From NCBI GenBank assembly GCA_017554485.1, contig JAFZIG010000016.1:1-42526 (forward strand): 42,526 nt of DNA. The letters are read 5' to 3'. Source of the DNA: Acidaminococcaceae bacterium. GTDB lineage: Bacteria; Bacillota; Negativicutes; Acidaminococcales; Acidaminococcaceae. This document shows, piece after piece, positions 1 through 6,953 of the stretch. How positions within the stretch are numbered: the first letter of the stretch is position 1; each line of letters opens with the position of its first letter. The notes under the pieces were generated by a model that worked only from the letters and a program-made list of their open reading frames with translations, was not told the DNA's origin and did no database searches. A program made the position numbers and the translations under genes.

Positions 1-248
1 ACTCGTTTATCGCCATTTTTTTCATATCTTATCTCGTATTCAGTGACTTCGGCCTTTTTGCTTTTCATCACAATTTCATACTCGGTGGTAAACCGCATAC
101 CGCTCAGGCGGAGCGTGACAATCTCAAAAGACGTAATTTTATCGGATGGATTTTCTGAACCAAAAGCTTGTGAAACAGATGGAAAAAGCATCATCGTCGC
201 AGCCAGTAACAGGAAAGTGAATAATTTTTTCATTTTATTTCTGTTCAT
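1..248 (-). CDS. Secreted protein, N-terminal part (cut by window edge)
   Basis: The reading frame runs off the left edge, so only the first 82 residues are visible. The start was placed at 248 because a GGCGG ribosome site lies 7 bases before it; a second in-frame ATG at 233 is possible. Residues 6-28 form a typical signal peptide (two lysines, a Leu/Ala/Met-rich core, then SVSQA before a likely cleavage site), so the product is probably exported. The visible mature part is polar and beta-rich and I do not recognise a family. It reads away from its neighbours with a terminator upstream, so it is probably a separate transcription unit. Confidence 0.6.
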   Translation of the reverse strand, partial: MNRNKMKKLFTFLLLAATMMLFPSVSQAFGSENPSDKITSFEIVTLRLSGMRFTTEYEIVMKSKKAEVTEYEIRYEKNGDKR

Positions 249-371
249 TTTTATTCCGCCTTTTGCATTTTTTATATTTAAATTTATTATATCACAAAAT
301 TGACAGTGACGGAAATATTTTTCTAATTATATCATACTCATCGTTGCTGAGCAAAACTGCAATTTGCCGTA

Positions 372-404
372 CTATAACAAAACAGCCGTGGAAACCTCCA
401 CGGC
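372..404 (-). terminator. Intrinsic terminator
   Basis: GCCGTGGA (385-392) pairs with TCCACGGC (397-404) around a 4-base loop. On the minus strand it is followed by a T-rich run (TGTTTTGTTATAG). It closes the gene ending at 439. Confidence 0.7.
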
Positions 405-438
405 ATCTGAATCATTTACTGCGATAAATTGAAATTTG

Positions 439-1050
439 TCAGTCTGTTGCCGAAGCCAGCAATACAACAAACCGGTCCCTCCGGCTGTCATATACGCTCC
501 AGCACGACGCGCCCCACCATTCATGCCCGGCGTCAAAAACATCCGACCAGTCCGTTGTCCATTCATACGCTTCCAGACCGTCCGCACCGTCCGGAAACAA
601 TACAGCATTGATCCGCCGAAGGTCTTCCGGCCCGTACCTCGTCCCATGAGGCGGTTCCAGAAAAGCATACCAATACGGTATCTCTTTACCGAAGTTTTCA
701 TCGTTGGGAACCCAGTCACTGTTATATTTCTTATTTCCGTAATAGTCTTTGCGCAGTACTTCCGGAACAAAAAGGAGTTCTTTGGGATCAATCCGTTTTG
801 CCGCTGCTTTCCCGATATCGCAGGTAAACAGATGCAGCCGGTCCGCATACTCTTTTCCGAAAAGCTCTTCCGCTTTTTTTATGGTCTGCTTTTCGTTTTC
901 ATTTATCATATGCATTGCAAAAAGAAGGGCTGCCCTGTGTGATTCTATTCCATTATACGGTCTTTCATCCGCCATAAGAAAGAATTCCACGCCTTCCGGT
1001 TCTTCTTTCTCTATGATTTTATCGAGTTCGTCATTTTTCAGCTCATACAT
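439..1050 (-). CDS. Hypothetical acidic cytoplasmic protein
   Basis: About 203 residues with no signal peptide or membrane segment. The start at 1050 is preferred over an in-frame ATG at 1068 because AAGGTG sits six bases before it, while the upstream ATG has no clear ribosome site. The C-terminal third is rich in Trp and acidic residues (EWTTDWSDVF, then HEWWGASCWSVYD), which is reminiscent of small immunity-type proteins, but I do not recognise a named family and assign no function. It lies in a run of minus-strand genes of unknown function and has its own terminator, so it is probably monocistronic. Confidence 0.6.
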   Translation of the reverse strand: MYELKNDELDKIIEKEEPEGVEFFLMADERPYNGIESHRAALLFAMHMINENEKQTIKKAEELFGKEYADRLHLFTCDIGKAAAKRIDPKELLFVPEVLRKDYYGNKKYNSDWVPNDENFGKEIPYWYAFLEPPHGTRYGPEDLRRINAVLFPDGADGLEAYEWTTDWSDVFDAGHEWWGASCWSVYDSRRDRFVVLLASATD

Positions 1051-1144
1051 ATCTTTCACCTTCACCATTCTTTTTTCAAAATGGCATACATCCGGCGCAT
1101 CCTCTCATTGATTCCGCAAAATATTCATTCATATAATTATAACA

Positions 1145-1166
1145 AAACAGCCGTGGAAATTCCACG
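1145..1166 (-). terminator. Probable intrinsic terminator
   Basis: CGTGGAA (1152-1158) pairs with TTCCACG (1160-1166); on the minus strand the T-rich CTGTTTTGTTATAATTAT follows. It resembles the hairpin at 385-404 and would close the transcript of the gene ending at 1379, after the repeat copy at 1200-1376. Confidence 0.5.
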
Positions 1167-1199
1167 ACCGTTGAAAAGAGTTTACATTAAATTACTAAC

Positions 1200-1376
1200 C
1201 AGCGGTGAGAAAGTCTTCGCAAAAACGTCAACGATTGCTATTCCATGGATTTATGTGCCTATGGCTTCGAAACTCGGGCTTCGCCCTCAAACAGTCTCGC
1301 CATGACGGCACATTTCATCTCGTGGAATAACGCAATCGTTTCCTACATTTTGCTCAGAACTTTCCCGCCTTTTCTT
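1200..1376. repeat. Dispersed palindromic repeat, copy A (degenerate)
   Basis: This intergenic stretch matches copy C at 39517-39694 over most of its length. Shared blocks include TCGCAAAAACGTCAACGATT near the left side and ACGCAATCGTTTCCTA near the right side. The centre GGGCTTCGCCC corresponds to GGTGCTTCGCACC in the other copies. The terminal arms are more degraded than in copy C. No gene is visible in it. Confidence 0.75.
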
Positions 1377-1378
1377 AA

Positions 1379-2107
1379 TTATTTACTTTTCGCTATACGA
1401 AAACTTTTCCTAACCAATCTGATCTGCCCGTCTTCCTGCATCTCGTGCAAGCAACGCTCCGCCACGTTATACAATCTTTCTATCAATTCAAAGCTGATAT
1501 CATAACAGCGATCAAACGCTTTGGAAGGAGAGGGACAATAGATTTCCGGCATAACGCAAGAAAAGCCCCATACAACCTCTTCACAGAGATCCTCAAGCCT
1601 TTTCCTTTTGAACTCCGGATCAGCAATGCGTTCCAGCAAAACTTTTTTGATAACTTCTTTATTTCGTTTTAACAGGCACTGCCGTTTCGCCACCTTCAGC
1701 GGTACTACGTCCAACCGCTTCTCCATTTGCAATGCGCCCACCTTCGTAAACTGCAACGGCTGCGCAAGCGCCGCGTCCAGTTTCGGAAGGTTTTCGTCAT
1801 ACAGCTGTACATAGAGTTCCCGTTTCTTCCAGTCTTTCAACGACCTCTGAAAATGAACCACTTCATCGCCCCGGACTACAAGATAGCTGTATTCAAATTT
1901 TGGCACATGGTCAACATTGCGGTATAGATGCATCCATCCTTCGCTTTTCGGAAACACCGGTTCAAAACGCTTTTGTAACTCCGGAATAATAAAGTCCCGA
2001 TACGCTTTCTTATAACAATGCTTGCCGTTAATTTCATAAATGAATTCCGCTTCATAAACCTTTATATTAATCTTAGGGAAATCCCCTGTAAATGTAATTT
2101 TTTCCAT
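1379..2107 (-). CDS. Hypothetical protein (242 aa)
   Basis: A soluble, basic protein with no signal peptide or membrane segment. GGGAGGG stands a few bases before the ATG at 2107, so the start is well supported. The N-terminal half looks like a mixed beta fold (KITFTGDFPKINIKVYEAEF); the C-terminal half is helical and rich in Lys/Arg and Cys. I do not recognise a family. It follows the small acidic gene ending at 2156 with a 48-base gap and is probably the last gene of a four-gene transcript starting near 3423. Confidence 0.65.
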   Translation of the reverse strand: MEKITFTGDFPKINIKVYEAEFIYEINGKHCYKKAYRDFIIPELQKRFEPVFPKSEGWMHLYRNVDHVPKFEYSYLVVRGDEVVHFQRSLKDWKKRELYVQLYDENLPKLDAALAQPLQFTKVGALQMEKRLDVVPLKVAKRQCLLKRNKEVIKKVLLERIADPEFKRKRLEDLCEEVVWGFSCVMPEIYCPSPSKAFDRCYDISFELIERLYNVAERCLHEMQEDGQIRLVRKSFRIAKSK

Positions 2108-2155
2108 AAGCCCTCCCCGCGCCTAATTAATTTCACTCAGCAAACAGATTCATTT

Positions 2156-2512
2156 TTAATTTTCTTCTCCGTTTGAATCTCCGTCATCACCATTAAGCGC
2201 TGCCTTTATTGCCTTGTATTTCCTGATCTCTTTCTCTCTTTCAATCTCTTCGCGGAGGGTATCCGAAAATTTTCTCACGGAATCAAGAAACGCTGCGTCG
2301 TTTCCCATATCAAAGTCAAAGATATCCTCATCTTTTAACACCTGCGCGTCTCCCTTCACCGACTGAATGACATCTTCCGGCACAGGCAAGTTGTCCTCGT
2401 CGCACCAGCCTACTAATTTGCCAAAGTCAATTATCGTAAAAAGAGACTTCTTAAAAGCTTCATTTGCTGCTTCGTCCGGAACAGCCTCTTTTGAGTAATT
2501 TGCTTTCTCCAA
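2156..2512 (-). CDS. Small acidic hypothetical protein (TTG start), paralog of next gene upstream
   Basis: I place the start at a TTG at 2512 because a near-perfect AAAAGGAGG lies six bases upstream. An ATG further up (2584) would put that ribosome site inside the coding region and would overlap the preceding gene. The resulting 118-residue protein is strongly acidic and ends in DGDSNGEEN. Its centre (DEDIFDFDMGNDAAFLDSV) resembles the upstream neighbour (NEDGLYEFDLTGDIAFMKSV), so the two look like products of a duplication. Function unknown; no catalytic motif seen. Confidence 0.65.
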   Translation of the reverse strand: MEKANYSKEAVPDEAANEAFKKSLFTIIDFGKLVGWCDEDNLPVPEDVIQSVKGDAQVLKDEDIFDFDMGNDAAFLDSVRKFSDTLREEIEREKEIRKYKAIKAALNGDDGDSNGEEN

Positions 2513-2570
2513 TGTTGTCCTCCTTTTCGTTACGGCCAAAGCCCAACCCTTTTCTCCAGTTTTTGCGCTT

Positions 2571-2840
2571 TCACATTCTCGCAAACGTGTCCATAAACTT
2601 TGCCACGCTCTTCATGAAAGCAATGTCGCCAGTTAGGTCAAATTCGTAAAGGCCGTCCTCATTTAAACGACGGGCGGCTTGCATGGCCTTTTTAATATCC
2701 TCATCTGTTACCATTTTGCCTGTTAGACCGCCCATTACAAGTTTCTCGTCAAAATCCATAACAATGTGCAGCGCTTCCATGGACTCATTATATTTAGCAT
2801 CCTCTACCTTCATATTCATATTTTCTTCAACGTTATTCAT
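2571..2840 (-). CDS. Small acidic hypothetical protein (89 aa)
   Basis: The start at 2840 has AGGTGA about five bases upstream; an in-frame GTG at 2849 overlaps that ribosome site and is less likely. The protein is helical and acidic with no export signal. Residues near the C terminus (EFDLTGDIAFMKSVAKFMD) match the downstream paralog at 2156-2512. It lies between that paralog and a 181-residue unknown protein, and the four genes from 3423 to 1379 are closely spaced on one strand. No known family recognised. Confidence 0.65.
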   Translation of the reverse strand: MNNVEENMNMKVEDAKYNESMEALHIVMDFDEKLVMGGLTGKMVTDEDIKKAMQAARRLNEDGLYEFDLTGDIAFMKSVAKFMDTFARM

Positions 2841-2877
2841 AATCTTCACCTGTGTCCCTATTCCTTTTACCTGCTTT

Positions 2878-3423
2878 TCACGGATTCGGCCCTACGCCTT
2901 CCGTCGTTGTCAGGTACTCAATCACCGGATTTACTAGTTTGGGATCTTTTACAATGACCTCCACTTCATGGTCATTGTGGCCTGACATATATTTCCTGTT
3001 CGCATGCTTCGCATATATATTATACGGGAACAGAACCGTAATGACAAACTGAAACAAATCGCCCGTAACATTCACTACAATTCCATTCTCAAACTTCTTA
3101 TAATTGCATAATTCATTTTCATCAGAAATCACAAACTCATCCGCAATCATATAGGCGCTGTAGGAAAGCCTCTCTCCCACGGCGCTCATGCAACGTTCCA
3201 AAAGCATCAGTTCTTCAGCCATGAATATCGCTACGATGGGTTCTTTGCCAGGATTCCAATGTGTTCCGATAAAAAGGTTCCCGATAAACTTTCCCTCTTT
3301 TACTGCTGAATAAAAATAGCAAACACCCGAATTACAAATCAAATCGCCTTTATTAAAAATGCGTGTCAGCAGCCCATCGGAAAAATCCCACTCCACCGGG
3401 TCCAATTTATAAGATGTATTCAT
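2878..3423 (-). CDS. Hypothetical protein (181 aa)
   Basis: The start ATG at 3423 has GGGAG about 11 bases upstream; an in-frame TTG at 3441 would sit on top of that site. The protein is soluble with alternating beta and helical segments and several Cys residues, and it ends in GVGPNP. I do not recognise a family. As the first of four tightly spaced minus-strand genes it probably leads an operon with the two acidic paralogs and the 242-residue protein downstream. Confidence 0.6.
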   Translation of the reverse strand: MNTSYKLDPVEWDFSDGLLTRIFNKGDLICNSGVCYFYSAVKEGKFIGNLFIGTHWNPGKEPIVAIFMAEELMLLERCMSAVGERLSYSAYMIADEFVISDENELCNYKKFENGIVVNVTGDLFQFVITVLFPYNIYAKHANRKYMSGHNDHEVEVIVKDPKLVNPVIEYLTTTEGVGPNP

Positions 3424-3489
3424 AGAAACTTTAACTCCCAAACTTTTATTACCGTTATATTTATTGTGCCATTATGTTATTTGAATGAA

Positions 3490-4200
3490 TCATCCCCGGA
3501 AAATCTGTACCCAGTAATGTCCGTAAGCCGAACCTTCCTTATAAAAATGCCCTACACCCAACTGGTTAAAACGTTTGTCGAGCATGTTAGCCCTGTGCCC
3601 CGACGAATGCATCCACTGATCAACGACAGCCTCCGGTGTCGCGCTGCCTGCCGCAATATTCTCACCCATAGCATGGTTGCGGTCGCGCACTAACGTAAAA
3701 CAGCTGCTGCCATCAGGCCGGGTATGTGAAAAACTGCGCGTAATCTCTTCCGCGCGTACAGCGGTCGCGTTCATTAAATCGTTACTCAACCGCAACGGCG
3801 CCGCGCCTACTTTCACCCGTTCCGCATTCACCAACTGCAACACCTTCACAGCAAATTCAGGCGCCACAACCTGACTGTTTCCGCTATTATTGTACACGCC
3901 TGTTGTATTCTGCCCAACCGGCACACCTTCTGTCACTACGGGCGGGGATGCGTCACGGTGTTTTTGTTTGGCCAAAACCAACAGTCCAATTAACGCTGCC
4001 AAGCCCGCTACCGCAGCCGTATCATGTTTGGTCCATTTGTCATGATAGCGGTCATGGTGATGATGCCCATGTTTAGGCGGCGGGGGCGGCGCATGATGCT
4101 GAGCAGCAAACGCAGCCGCTGGCACAAACGCATATGTAATCATAACAGCAGATAAGGTTCCGGCAACCATTTTCACAAATCGCTTCTGTAAAGTCAGCAT
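3490..4200 (-). CDS. Secreted CAP/SCP-domain protein with His/Pro-rich segment
   Basis: A 236-residue protein with an N-terminal signal peptide (about residues 1-33), then a His/Pro-rich stretch (runs PPPPP and HHHH) that could bind metal or cell wall. A second hydrophobic segment follows at about residues 62-77, and then a CAP (SCP/PR1) domain to the end. CAP residues are visible: His in FSHTRPDG, Glu in GENIAAG and His in SSGHRANM, with HYWVQIF at the end. Bacterial CAP proteins are extracellular with mostly unknown roles. AGGAGG precedes the ATG at 4200. A second CAP protein, without the His-rich part, lies at 19346-20074. Confidence 0.88.
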   Translation of the reverse strand: MLTLQKRFVKMVAGTLSAVMITYAFVPAAAFAAQHHAPPPPPKHGHHHHDRYHDKWTKHDTAAVAGLAALIGLLVLAKQKHRDASPPVVTEGVPVGQNTTGVYNNSGNSQVVAPEFAVKVLQLVNAERVKVGAAPLRLSNDLMNATAVRAEEITRSFSHTRPDGSSCFTLVRDRNHAMGENIAAGSATPEAVVDQWMHSSGHRANMLDKRFNQLGVGHFYKEGSAYGHYWVQIFRG

Positions 4201-4330
4201 CTTGTTTTCCTCCTGTGATTGTATATTTTTGATTAATTATAATGATACAAAATATGTATGTTTTTTCTATGGTAACGGCAGCTAATTAAAATTATTCCAG
4301 CAACGCTGACAGACACATTTTAAATAATGC

Positions 4331-4377
4331 AAAAACAAAAACGTCTGTACCTGTTTTTTCATAAACAGATACAGACG
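4331..4377 (-). terminator. Strong intrinsic terminator of the amidase/YvrJ operon
   Basis: A 15-bp stem with one mismatch (4342-4356 with 4363-4377, six-base loop) is followed on the minus strand by TTTTTGTTTTT. It lies about 60 bases past the YvrJ stop codon. Confidence 0.8.
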
Positions 4378-4414
4378 CCTTATTATAACCAGCGAGTTAC
4401 GCTACCCGCACAGG

Positions 4415-4442
4415 CGCACCGCTTTTCTCGGTGCGTTTTTTT
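4415..4442 (+). terminator. Plus-strand intrinsic terminator overlapping a minus-strand gene end
   Basis: CGCACCG (4415-4421) pairs with CGGTGCG (4429-4435), followed by seven T on the plus strand that overlap the YvrJ stop codon. No plus-strand gene lies upstream, so it may end an antisense or small RNA. Confidence 0.6.
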
Positions 4443-4602
4443 ACCGCGCATCGCCGCGCATGGCGGCGATGTTGCAGCTCAGTTCCCCGATTACTTCCGT
4501 CAGGCCTGCCAGCTTGTTTTCCATACGGACTAACAAGAACCAGCTGAGCACCACGGGGAAACCGAAGTCTTTAATGAAGCTGAAAACTTCCGTAGTATCC
4601 AT
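4441..4602 (-). CDS. YvrJ family protein (53 aa)
   Basis: A short gene with ATG at 4602 preceded by GGGGG about seven bases upstream, ending in TAA at 4441-4443. The product starts MDTTEVFSFIKDFGFPVVLS, has one hydrophobic helix (about residues 13-25) and then a charged helix (RMENKLAGLTEVIGEL). This matches the small YvrJ proteins of Firmicutes: a single N-terminal membrane segment and a cytoplasmic tail. Function unknown, but members usually lie beside DUF1659 and DUF2922 genes, as here. It is the last gene of the amidase operon. Confidence 0.8.
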   Translation of the reverse strand: MDTTEVFSFIKDFGFPVVLSWFLLVRMENKLAGLTEVIGELSCNIAAMRGDAR

Positions 4603-4620
4603 AACGCATCCCCCGTTTCA

Positions 4621-4842
4621 TCACTCTTCAACAGGGTTCAGAGTGGTCGTGCGCAGGCGGCCCTGCACCGCTTCCACGATGTCGCCGCCGCTGGTGTTGA
4701 AGATGTTGTTTTCCACTACCACCTGCATGGCGGCGTCAATTTCCGCCTTGGTCACACCGGCTTTAGGTTCCTCAATGTTCAGGGTTACCTTTTTGCCTGC
4801 GGCGTTACGAAAGATTAAATCCAAATCGGTATCAGAAGTCAT
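4621..4842 (-). CDS. DUF2922 family protein
   Basis: A 73-residue protein. The pattern of a short beta start (LDLIFRNAAGKKVTLNIEEP), then a helix (KAEIDAAMQVVVENNIF) and a TxxGG-like turn is that of DUF2922, a small protein of unknown function. GGGAGG precedes the ATG at 4842. It lies 27 bases after the DUF1659 gene and 18 bases before YvrJ, so the three are almost surely co-transcribed and translated together. Confidence 0.85.
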   Translation of the reverse strand: MTSDTDLDLIFRNAAGKKVTLNIEEPKAGVTKAEIDAAMQVVVENNIFNTSGGDIVEAVQGRLRTTTLNPVEE

Positions 4843-4869
4843 ATTCTTTTTCCTCCCATCAAATTAAAA

Positions 4870-5094
4870 TTATTCTTCCATCAGTTCTGCCCGTTCTACC
4901 ACTACCAGGCCGGTCATGTCGTTGTCGAACAGGCCGCCCAGGGCTTTGCCTACTGCCATCAGCTTTTCATCTTCCGCGTCCGGCTTCACGTTGGAGTAGA
5001 CATAGCTTTTGTTAATCGCATTCCCGTCCGCGTCGCGGCCGCGGGCGATGGAAAGACTCAGGGTGCGTTTCGCTATGCTCTTTACTACTGCCAT
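4870..5094 (-). CDS. DUF1659 family protein
   Basis: A 74-residue protein with the DUF1659 pattern: a beta-rich N-terminal half with a conserved-looking turn (GRDADGNAINKSYVYSNV) and a C-terminal strand (TGLVVVERAELME). The ribosome site is near ideal (AAAGGAGGTG before ATG at 5094), suggesting strong translation. Family function is unknown. It sits between the amidase gene and DUF2922 in the same operon. Confidence 0.85.
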   Translation of the reverse strand: MAVVKSIAKRTLSLSIARGRDADGNAINKSYVYSNVKPDAEDEKLMAVGKALGGLFDNDMTGLVVVERAELMEE

Positions 5095-5173
5095 ATGGTT
5101 TCACCTCCTTTCATAGCAGAAGCGATGTTTATTTCGCCTCTCTTTTATCCTTAAAGCCGCCAACTGCTATCAG

Positions 5174-5869
5174 TCAGGCCGCTGTAAGAACCTCCTGCGC
5201 CGCTGTAAAATCATCGCTGTTTTCATCCTGCCTGTCTACGAAGCCCTGCTCCCGCAGCTCCTGGTAGAACACCGCCTTACCCCGCAGCACTTCGCCGCCG
5301 GGGGCCAATTCGCCGTACAGTTCCACATCCGGCAAAAACCACAGATCCCAGCGCATATCGGGATCGCCGTCACCGGGGCCGTAGGCATCTTCAAAAGCAG
5401 CCTCACAGTGTGTCATCACCGTTTCCGGTGTAATGGGAAGAAACAATTCTTCACAGAGAATCGCCACCACATCGGCCATGACTTCAATCTGGATATCTGT
5501 GGGAGGTTCTGGGCCGAAATCAATCAGCGCACAGTCCGGCTTCGCGCAGTGATAATTTTCATAAGCCCGTTCCACTTCATACCCTTCGCAGCCGTCAGGC
5601 AGCCAGCAGCGGGCGTCCACGCCGCAGCACAGGGCGATACCGATGGCGCAGTGGTTCCGCATCCAGGTGTGGGTCTTGTACTCCGTCAGGTACTTGCAGT
5701 TCACATACACGGTGCCATCCCGGTCGATACACAGGTGGTAGTCGTCATAGACCTGGCCATAGTGCCCGGCGGTCCAGTGCAGGTAAATATTTTTGATGCC
5801 GCTTCGGACATCGCGGGCCATTGCCCGCAGTTCATTTTCACTGATTTTTACAGGGTTCTTTACGAACAT
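5174..5869 (-). CDS. N-acetylmuramoyl-L-alanine amidase (Amidase_2/PGRP type)
   Basis: A 231-residue protein predicted to cleave the bond between muramic acid and L-alanine in peptidoglycan. Zinc-ligand candidates are His in NIYLHWTAG (about residue 31) and His in VMTHCEAAF (about residue 154); the latter is followed by GDGDPDMRWDL, as in phage-type amidases. There is no signal peptide, so export would need a holin or another route; the small membrane protein YvrJ three genes downstream is one speculative partner. GGAG lies 11 bases before the ATG at 5869. First gene of an amidase, DUF1659, DUF2922, YvrJ operon. Confidence 0.85.
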   Translation of the reverse strand: MFVKNPVKISENELRAMARDVRSGIKNIYLHWTAGHYGQVYDDYHLCIDRDGTVYVNCKYLTEYKTHTWMRNHCAIGIALCCGVDARCWLPDGCEGYEVERAYENYHCAKPDCALIDFGPEPPTDIQIEVMADVVAILCEELFLPITPETVMTHCEAAFEDAYGPGDGDPDMRWDLWFLPDVELYGELAPGGEVLRGKAVFYQELREQGFVDRQDENSDDFTAAQEVLTAA

Positions 5870-5919
5870 GTTTCATCACACTCCTTTTCGTTTTGGGTTC
5901 CGTATTTTGCCCCCTACTT

Positions 5920-5949
5920 GTATAATCAAAATGACCCACGAAAATGCAA
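5920..5949 (-). promoter_or_regulatory. Candidate promoter of the amidase operon
   Basis: TTGCAT (5944-5949) and TTATAC (5920-5925) on the minus strand are 18 bases apart, about 50 bases before the amidase start. Confidence 0.4.
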
Positions 5950-6053
5950 GTCGCTTTTTGAAAAAATTTTAATTTTTTTTGAGACCGTCTCTTACAGGCA
6001 AAAAAAAATGCCGGAGAACAGAATCTCTCTCCTGCGCAATATGTAAATGGAAG

Positions 6054-6101
6054 CAAAATAAAAACGCGCCGCAGCGGTTCCGTTTGGAATCACTGCGGCG
6101 C
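6054..6101 (-). terminator. Strong intrinsic terminator of the Xre gene
   Basis: A 16-bp imperfect stem (6066-6081 with 6086-6101) is followed on the minus strand by GTTTTTATTTTG. Confidence 0.85.
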
Positions 6102-6156
6102 TGTCACGCGTGTCGCAAAAATAATCTTTCGTAAAAGCCTTACCGGCTATTTTGTT

Positions 6157-6516
6157 TTATACAGGCTGCACTGCCTCCTCTTTCGCCATAGCCAGCAATT
6201 GCTGTAGGCGGTTTCTGTGATACTCAATTTCCGCATTAAACGCCTGCGCTGTATCCTTCTTGCCTGCGGCCTGCACAACGGCCTGCCGAAGCGCTTCCAA
6301 TTCCTTACTGTCCCGGTATCCCTCCTGCATGGAAGCATGGAACAGTTCTTCCAGCGTGCGCAAATTCGCAAACGACGGCTTTGCCAGATCTTTTTCCCAT
6401 TTGCAAACCGTCTTGTCCGCTACGCCAACTTTCTGGCCCAGCTCGCGCTGGGACAGCTTTGCCCATTTACGGAACAGGCAAATCAGTTGGCCGGTTGTAT
6501 AAAATTTCGTATCGAT
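6157..6516 (-). CDS. Xre-family helix-turn-helix regulator without a normal start codon
   Basis: The frame encodes an N-terminal HTH (LSQRELGQKVGVADKTVCKW, about residues 24-43 if started at 6516) and a helical C-terminal part, as in phage-type repressors. No ATG, GTG or TTG exists in frame ahead of the HTH: a TAG stop lies at 6520-6522, and the first usual start is a TTG after the HTH (6363). GGGAG (6526-6530) is nine bases before an ATC codon at 6516, so translation may start there, or an original ATG was mutated to ATC. It is divergent from the replication operon and is a candidate repressor of it. Confidence 0.6.
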   Translation of the reverse strand: MDTKFYTTGQLICLFRKWAKLSQRELGQKVGVADKTVCKWEKDLAKPSFANLRTLEELFHASMQEGYRDSKELEALRQAVVQAAGKKDTAQAFNAEIEYHRNRLQQLLAMAKEEAVQPV

Positions 6517-6590
6517 TGCCTAACACTCCCTTTTACCTTAAAAATTCATGAACGTATAAATTATTTCAGCGCCACACGGGCACGTTATTG

Positions 6591-6618
6591 ATTATAGCAC
6601 AACAGAATTTATTTGCAA
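6591..6618 (-). promoter_or_regulatory. Promoter of the Xre gene
   Basis: On the minus strand TTGCAA (6613-6618) and an extended -10, TGC-TATAAT (6591-6596), are 16 bases apart. TTGCAA is its own reverse complement and is shared with the divergent promoter. Confidence 0.6.
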
Positions 6619-6642
6619 AGTGTCCATTAAAAATTATATAAT
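6613..6642 (+). promoter_or_regulatory. Promoter of the sigma/initiator/loader operon
   Basis: TTGCAA (6613-6618) and a consensus TATAAT (6637-6642) are 18 bases apart on the plus strand. The transcript would cross the 11-bp repeats before reaching the first gene at 6954. Confidence 0.55.
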
Positions 6643-6729
6643 AAAATTTTATGCCTTTTATTTTGCGCTGTCTCCATGCTTTTTATATGTCTCCATCCAA
6701 AGATTTCACAAATTGTTCAAACATCTCAT

Positions 6730-6848
6730 ATTCCGGAACTGTTCTCCACCAGTACCGGAACAGTTCTGGAATTGTTCCAGAACTCTTCACTTTTTTCTTA
6801 ACCTGTTCCGGAACTGTTCCAGACTAGTTCCAGAACTGTTCCGGAATT
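6730..6848 (+). repeat. Nine 11-bp repeats in two arrays (iteron-like)
   Basis: Five units (6730-6784) and four units (6805-6848) of the form GTTCCrGAACT lie exactly end to end, separated by a 20-bp spacer. The core TTCCGGAA or TTCCAGAA is wholly or nearly palindromic, so sites present on both strands once per helical turn. Best units are at 6774-6784, 6805-6815 and 6827-6837; 6741-6751 is the most degenerate. Likely a multi-site operator or origin-type iteron set for a module protein (inference). Confidence 0.85.
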
Positions 6849-6904
6849 GATTTTCGCTGGGTTTTCCTCTATTCTGAAAAAGCCGCTTGCGGTAAAAACA
6901 AAAA

Positions 6905-6936
6905 TGGATCCGCTGCAAGGATTGCAGCAACGGATC
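6905..6936 (+). other. Leader hairpin before the sigma-like gene
   Basis: GGATCCG...CGGATCC with an inner CTGCA/TGCAG pairing forms a stable hairpin ending about 18 bases before the start at 6954. No T-run follows, so it is not a terminator; it may affect translation or mRNA stability. Confidence 0.5.
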
Positions 6937-6953
6937 CGGAAAGAAGGGAAACC

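Noticed and set aside
6805..6848. 11-bp repeats read as LexA/SOS boxes because they contain GAAC and GTTC
   Set aside because: The spacing between GAAC and GTTC here is one base, not the four of a Firmicute LexA box, and the repeats form a regular array.
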